Source: Gordonia amarae NBRC 15530
GTDB lineage: Bacteria; Actinomycetota; Actinomycetes; Mycobacteriales; Mycobacteriaceae
NCBI RefSeq assembly: GCF_000241345.1
Contig: NZ_BAED01000056.1
Location: 1 to 64,000, forward strand
Direction: 5' to 3'
DNA length: 64,000 bases
Below the pieces are notes generated by a model that worked only from the letters and a program-made list of their open reading frames with translations, searched no databases and was not told the DNA's origin. Positions 60,412-64,000 of this stretch are shown in pieces. Made by a program: the position numbers and the translations under genes. Positions within the stretch are counted from its first letter, which is position 1. Every line of letters begins with the position of its first letter.

Positions 60412-61335
60412 TCAGTTGATGGCGCCGTTGATGAGGGACTTTTCGATGAGGCCCGCCTCGACACCCCAGTGGGTGGCGATCTCCTTGAACTGACCGTTGT
60501 CGATCAGGTACTGGACTGCCTTCTGCAGCACGGGTGCCAGCGGGGAGCTCTTGGCGACCGGGTAGCCGTACGGGGCGGATTCGAAGATGTCACCGGCGGC
60601 CTCGATCTTGCCCTTGGACTTCTTGATCGCGTACGCGGTCACGGGCGAGTCGGCCGACATCGCGTCGACCTTGCCGAGGACCAGCGCATTCGTGGCCTCG
60701 TCCTGCGAATCGTACTTCTGGATCGAGATGGCGGGCTTGCCGGCGTCGGTGCATGCCTTGCTCTTGCCGGGTACGTCGTCGGTGGCCGAGATCGTGTCGG
60801 CCTGCACGGCGACCTTCTTGCCGCACGCGTTGTTGGGGTCGATCGCCTTGTCCTTCTGCTGCGCCCACTGGATGCCCGCGCTGTAGTAGGTCACGAAGTC
60901 GACCTGCTTCTCGCGTTCCTTGGTGTCGGTGAATGACGACATGCCCATGTCGAAGGTGCCTGCCTGGACCGCGGGGATGATCTTGGCGAAGTCGGCCTCA
61001 CGGTACTCGGCGGTGACGCCGAGGACCTTGGCGACGGCGTTCACGACGTCGACGTCGAAGCCGATGATCTTGCCGTCACTCTTGAACTCGTTGGGCGAGT
61101 ACGGGACGTTCACCCCGACCACGAGTTTGCCCGCCTGGGTGACCTTCTGCGGAAGGCCGGCGGCGATGTCGTCGACCTTGGAGACATCGACGCTGATGGG
61201 GCCGATGTCGGTGCCGGTGCCCTCAGACTCGTCGTCGTTGGAGCAGCCGGCCACGACGGTCACAGCGGCGGCCGCCGCGGCGACCACTCCCATCAGGCGC
61301 AATCCGTGTGAGCGGTTCGATCGGTGAAAACGCAT
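60412..61335 (-). CDS. Amino acid ABC importer substrate-binding lipoprotein
   Basis: The gene encodes 307 residues from ATG 61335 with AAGGGA upstream; a GTG at 61359 is less likely. The lipoprotein signal ends VVAGC with Cys31. The SBP_bac_3 fold follows: KLVVGVNVPYSPNEFK, GFDVDVVNAVAKVLG, DFAKIIPAVQAGTFDMGMSSFTDT, and KKVAVQADTISATDD. It binds the amino acid outside the membrane and delivers it to the permease. Glutamate/glutamine-type ligands are likely, but not certain. Confidence 0.94.
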   Translation of the reverse strand: MRFHRSNRSHGLRLMGVVAAAAAAVTVVAGCSNDDESEGTGTDIGPISVDVSKVDDIAAGLPQKVTQAGKLVVGVNVPYSPNEFKSDGKIIGFDVDVVNAVAKVLGVTAEYREADFAKIIPAVQAGTFDMGMSSFTDTKEREKQVDFVTYYSAGIQWAQQKDKAIDPNNACGKKVAVQADTISATDDVPGKSKACTDAGKPAISIQKYDSQDEATNALVLGKVDAMSADSPVTAYAIKKSKGKIEAAGDIFESAPYGYPVAKSSPLAPVLQKAVQYLIDNGQFKEIATHWGVEAGLIEKSLINGAIN

Positions 61336-61382
61336 CCCAAATCCCTTCGCGGCCCGCACGATCTCCGGGCACTACCCATTCC

Positions 61383-61402
61383 GGTGACACACTCGCGTCA
61401 CC
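61383..61402. promoter_or_regulatory. Small inverted repeat upstream of the amino acid operon
   Basis: GGTGAC-N8-GTCACC lies 48-67 bp upstream of the binding-protein start, in the only promoter-sized gap before the operon. It may be an operator; no known regulator motif fits well. Confidence 0.35.
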
Positions 61403-61455
61403 TGAGGAGAAACTTAATTCATCGGGGCGGGTCGTACCGGGCAGTAACCAGAGAT

Positions 61456-62553
61456 TTACGAATCTGCGATGTTGGCGAGTACTCGGTCGGTGAATACTGC
61501 GGTCGTCGCCGACCCGCCGAGATCGGGGGTGCACACCCCCGCGGCGAGAGTGGCCGCGACCGCGGCGTCGATCCGGTCCGCGGTGCCCCGCACGTCCGCT
61601 CTGCCGGCGCGGCGGGCGTACCAGCGCAGCAGCATCGCGGTGGACCCGATGACGGCGACGGGGTTGGCGATCCCCCGGCCCGCGATATCCGGGGCCGCGC
61701 CGTGCGCCGCCTGCGCCATCGCCTGACGCGACGAGCAGTTCACCGACGCCGCCACGCCCAGTGAACCGGCGAGTTCGCCGGCCAGGTCGGACAGGATGTC
61801 GCCGAACAGGTTCTCGGTGACCACGACGTCGAACTGTTCCGGCAGGCGCACCAGCATCGCCGCCATCGCGTCGACGTGGAAGTCATCGACCCGCACGTCC
61901 GGGTAGTCGGCGGCCACCTCGCGGCAGACGTCGCGGAACAATCCGGTGGTCAGGCGCAGCACGTTGGCCTTGTGCACGATGGTCACGTGCTTCGATCGGC
62001 TCTGTGCGGCCCGGAACGCCTCGTGGGCAATGCGCTGCGTCGCGGCACGCGTGATCACCCCCACCGACAGGGCGATGTCGGGGGTGGGCATGAACTCACC
62101 GCTGCCGACGGCCATGTTGCGGTCGGCGTACAGCCCCTCCGAGTTCTCCCTCGCGATCAGGATGTCGATACCGGGAGCGGTGGCCGCGACCCCGGGCAGT
62201 GCGCGGGAGGGCCGCAGGTTGGCGTACAGGTCGAAGCGTTTGCGGATCACCCCGCCCGGGGTGAGGTCACCGGCGAACTCCACCGGATACGCGGCCGAGT
62301 CGTGGGGGCCGAGCACCCACAGATCCAGACCTGACAGCGCATCGAGCGTCTCGCCGGGGATCGGCGTGCCGTGGGTGCCGATCGCGGAAGCACCGAAAGG
62401 CAGTTCCCGCCACTCGATCCCGAACCCGGCACGGGCCGCTGCGGCATCGGCGACGGCCACCGCGGCGGGCACGATCTCCGGTCCGATACCGTCGCCGTGC
62501 ATCACCCCGATAGCCAGAGCCGTTGCCCCGGTGGATGGTTCGTTCACCGGCAT
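61456..62553 (-). CDS. Isocitrate/isopropylmalate dehydrogenase-family enzyme
   Basis: The gene encodes 365 residues. This is a beta-decarboxylating dehydrogenase: the N terminus IGVMHGDGIGPEIVPAAV, substrate loop LRPSRALPGV, ILIARENSEGLYADRNM, metal/substrate residues in DDFHVDAMAAMLV and VVVTENLFGDILSDLAGELAGSLG. Relatives act on isocitrate, 3-isopropylmalate, tartrate or homoisocitrate, usually with NAD. Which one applies here is not settled; the SRAL loop and lack of leu genes nearby argue against simple LeuB. Its ATG overlaps the polA stop (TGATG), so it is probably read from the polA message. Confidence 0.85.
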   Translation of the reverse strand: MPVNEPSTGATALAIGVMHGDGIGPEIVPAAVAVADAAAARAGFGIEWRELPFGASAIGTHGTPIPGETLDALSGLDLWVLGPHDSAAYPVEFAGDLTPGGVIRKRFDLYANLRPSRALPGVAATAPGIDILIARENSEGLYADRNMAVGSGEFMPTPDIALSVGVITRAATQRIAHEAFRAAQSRSKHVTIVHKANVLRLTTGLFRDVCREVAADYPDVRVDDFHVDAMAAMLVRLPEQFDVVVTENLFGDILSDLAGELAGSLGVAASVNCSSRQAMAQAAHGAAPDIAGRGIANPVAVIGSTAMLLRWYARRAGRADVRGTADRIDAAVAATLAAGVCTPDLGGSATTAVFTDRVLANIADS

Positions 62554-64000
62554 CAGTGGGCCGCGTCGTCCCAGGAGCGGCCGAAGCCCACCGACACCTC
62601 CAGCGGCACCGACAGGGTGATGGCCGACCCCATCTCCTCGCGCACCAGCTTCTCGACGGCGTCGCGCTCACCGGCGGCGACCTCCACGACGAGTTCGTCG
62701 TGCACCTGCAGCAACATCCGCGACGACAGACCTTCGGCCGCAATACGTTTGTGGACATTGATCATCGCGACCTTGATGATGTCGGCGGCGGTGCCCTGGA
62801 TGGGCGCATTGAGGGCCATACGTTCGGCGGACTGCCTGCGCTGCCAATTGTCGCTGTTGAGGTCGGGCAGGTACCGGCGGCGGCCGAACAGCGTTGCCGT
62901 GTACTCATTGGTGCGGGCCTCGTCGACCACATGATGCAGATAGTCCCGGACCCCGCCGAACCGGGCGAAGTACTGATCCATCTGCGCCTTGGCCTCCTCG
63001 CGGCTGATCTTGAGCTGCGCGGCGAGACCGAAAGCACTGAGGCCGTATGCAAGTCCGTACGACATGGCCTTGACACGGTGCCGCATCTCGGTCGTCACCT
63101 CGTCGATCGGCACCCCGAACGCACGCGAGCCGACGAAGTTGTGCAGATCCTCGCCGGTGTTGAAGGCCTCGATCAGGCCCTCGTCGCCCGACAGATGCGC
63201 CATGATCCGCATCTCGATCTGGCTGTAGTCGGCGGTCATCAGTGTCTCGAACCCCGGCCCTGAGGCCGCACCGCCGACCACGAATCCGTGCCGGATCTGC
63301 CTGCCCGCCTCGGTGCGGACCGGGATGTTCTGCAGGTTGGGATCGGTCGACGACAACCGTCCGGTCGCGGCGACCGTCTGGTTGAAGGTGGTGTGGATGC
63401 GGTCGTCGTCGGCGACCGATTTGAGCAGGCCCTCGACGGTGACACGCAGCCGGGTGGCGTCGCGGTGTTCGAGCAGGTGCGCGAGGAACGGGTGCTCGGT
63501 CTTCTCGTACAGCCCCTGCAGCGCGTCGGCGTCGGTGGTGTAGCCCGTCTTGGTCTTCTTGGTCTTGGGCATGTCGAGCTTCTCGAACAGCACCGCCTGC
63601 AGCTGTTTGGGCGAGCCCAGGTTGATCTGCTCCCCGATCACCTCGTAGGCGGCGTCGGCGGCGGTGCGGACCCGGTCGGCGAACTGCTGCTCCAGCTCCC
63701 GGAAATGGTTGATATCCACCGCGATTCCGGCCGCCTCCAGATCGGCGAGCACAAACGTCAGCGGCAATTCCATGTCGGTGAGCAGTGACCGCGAATCGAT
63801 CCGGTCGAGTTCGGTGTCGAGCGCGTCGGCCAGTTCGGCCACCGCACGCGCCTCGAGCATCTGATGTTCGAACGCCTTGGCCTCGTCTTCCCCTTCGGCG
63901 TCGAGCAGCGACAGCTGCCCGTCTCCCTCCGGGCCGTCGGCCTTGAGCTCGCGGCGCAGATAGCGCAGCGACAGGTCATCGAGATCGAAGCTGCGCTGAC
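62553..64000 (-). CDS. polA: DNA polymerase I (C-terminal part)
   Basis: About 481 residues are visible; the frame is open to the right edge, so the N-terminal 5' nuclease part lies outside. The polymerase domain is complete: ATGRLSSTDPNLQNIP, motif A TADYSQIEMRIMAHLSGD, motif B RHRVKAMSYGLAYGLSAFGLA, and motif C LLQVHDELVVEV. The enzyme fills gaps in repair and removes primers. In M. tuberculosis polA and rpsA are neighbours (Rv1629-Rv1630); here more than 35 kb lies between them. Confidence 0.97.
   Translation of the reverse strand, partial: QRSFDLDDLSLRYLRRELKADGPEGDGQLSLLDAEGEDEAKAFEHQMLEARAVAELADALDTELDRIDSRSLLTDMELPLTFVLADLEAAGIAVDINHFRELEQQFADRVRTAADAAYEVIGEQINLGSPKQLQAVLFEKLDMPKTKKTKTGYTTDADALQGLYEKTEHPFLAHLLEHRDATRLRVTVEGLLKSVADDDRIHTTFNQTVAATGRLSSTDPNLQNIPVRTEAGRQIRHGFVVGGAASGPGFETLMTADYSQIEMRIMAHLSGDEGLIEAFNTGEDLHNFVGSRAFGVPIDEVTTEMRHRVKAMSYGLAYGLSAFGLAAQLKISREEAKAQMDQYFARFGGVRDYLHHVVDEARTNEYTATLFGRRRYLPDLNSDNWQRRQSAERMALNAPIQGTAADIIKVAMINVHKRIAAEGLSSRMLLQVHDELVVEVAAGERDAVEKLVREEMGSAITLSVPLEVSVGFGRSWDDAAH

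Noticed and set aside
61440..61462. GTAA-N8-TTAC as a GlnR-type nitrogen operator for the amino acid operon
   Set aside because: Only four paired bases, poor fit to GlnR spacing, and it lies at the 3' end of the dehydrogenase gene.

Overview
The window comes from a high-GC, mycolic-acid-containing actinomycete, most likely Gordonia or a close relative. Three things point there: the gene order polA / rpsA-coaE / uvrB / universal stress protein / MBL hydrolase / uvrA / infC-rpmI-rplT-tsnR / pheS-pheT follows the block known from Mycobacterium tuberculosis; codon use is strongly GC3-biased; and an antigen-85-like acyltransferase is present. No rRNA, tRNA, CRISPR array or insertion sequence was seen. 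The genus is an inference.

Region 1 (1-28.2 kb) is mainly housekeeping: pheST, the tsnR-type rRNA methylase, the infC-rpmI-rplT operon, a two-component pair, uvrA, an MBL-fold hydrolase, a DoxX-HelR pair, a universal stress protein, uvrB, coaE, the zinc metallochaperone lipoprotein aztD, a YdcF-like protein, rpsA and a methyltransferase. Visible control elements include a LexA/SOS-type box before uvrA, a Zur-type palindrome over a leaderless aztD promoter, several strong hairpins, and an infC reading frame that appears to begin at AUC. The lower-GC secreted gene at the left edge is the only part of this region that looks foreign.

Region 2 (28.2-56.0 kb) is a biosynthetic island lying between the rpsA neighbourhood and polA, which are adjacent in M. 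tuberculosis. Its centre is a 5825-residue NRPS ordered C-A-T x5 plus a terminal C. A GT2 glycosyltransferase overlaps its stop codon. A three-gene DrrAB-like ABC exporter diverges from it. Facing the exporter is a second, tightly overlapping operon: antigen-85-like acyltransferase, A-T-TE protein, and three more GT2 enzymes. The terminal C domain can be completed by the A-T-TE protein, giving a six-module line that starts on an acyl group, adds serine in module 3 and finishes with an unusual adenylation domain lacking the amino-group-binding Asp. The simplest reading is an exported, multiply glycosylated lipopeptide that I cannot match to a known product. Both promoters of the island carry IdeR-box-like sequences, so iron control is worth testing.

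Region 3 (56.0-64.0 kb) holds a receptor Ser/Thr kinase whose extracellular half is a periplasmic-binding-protein fold, a three-gene polar amino acid ABC importer, a beta-decarboxylating dehydrogenase, and the C-terminal part of polA running off the right end.
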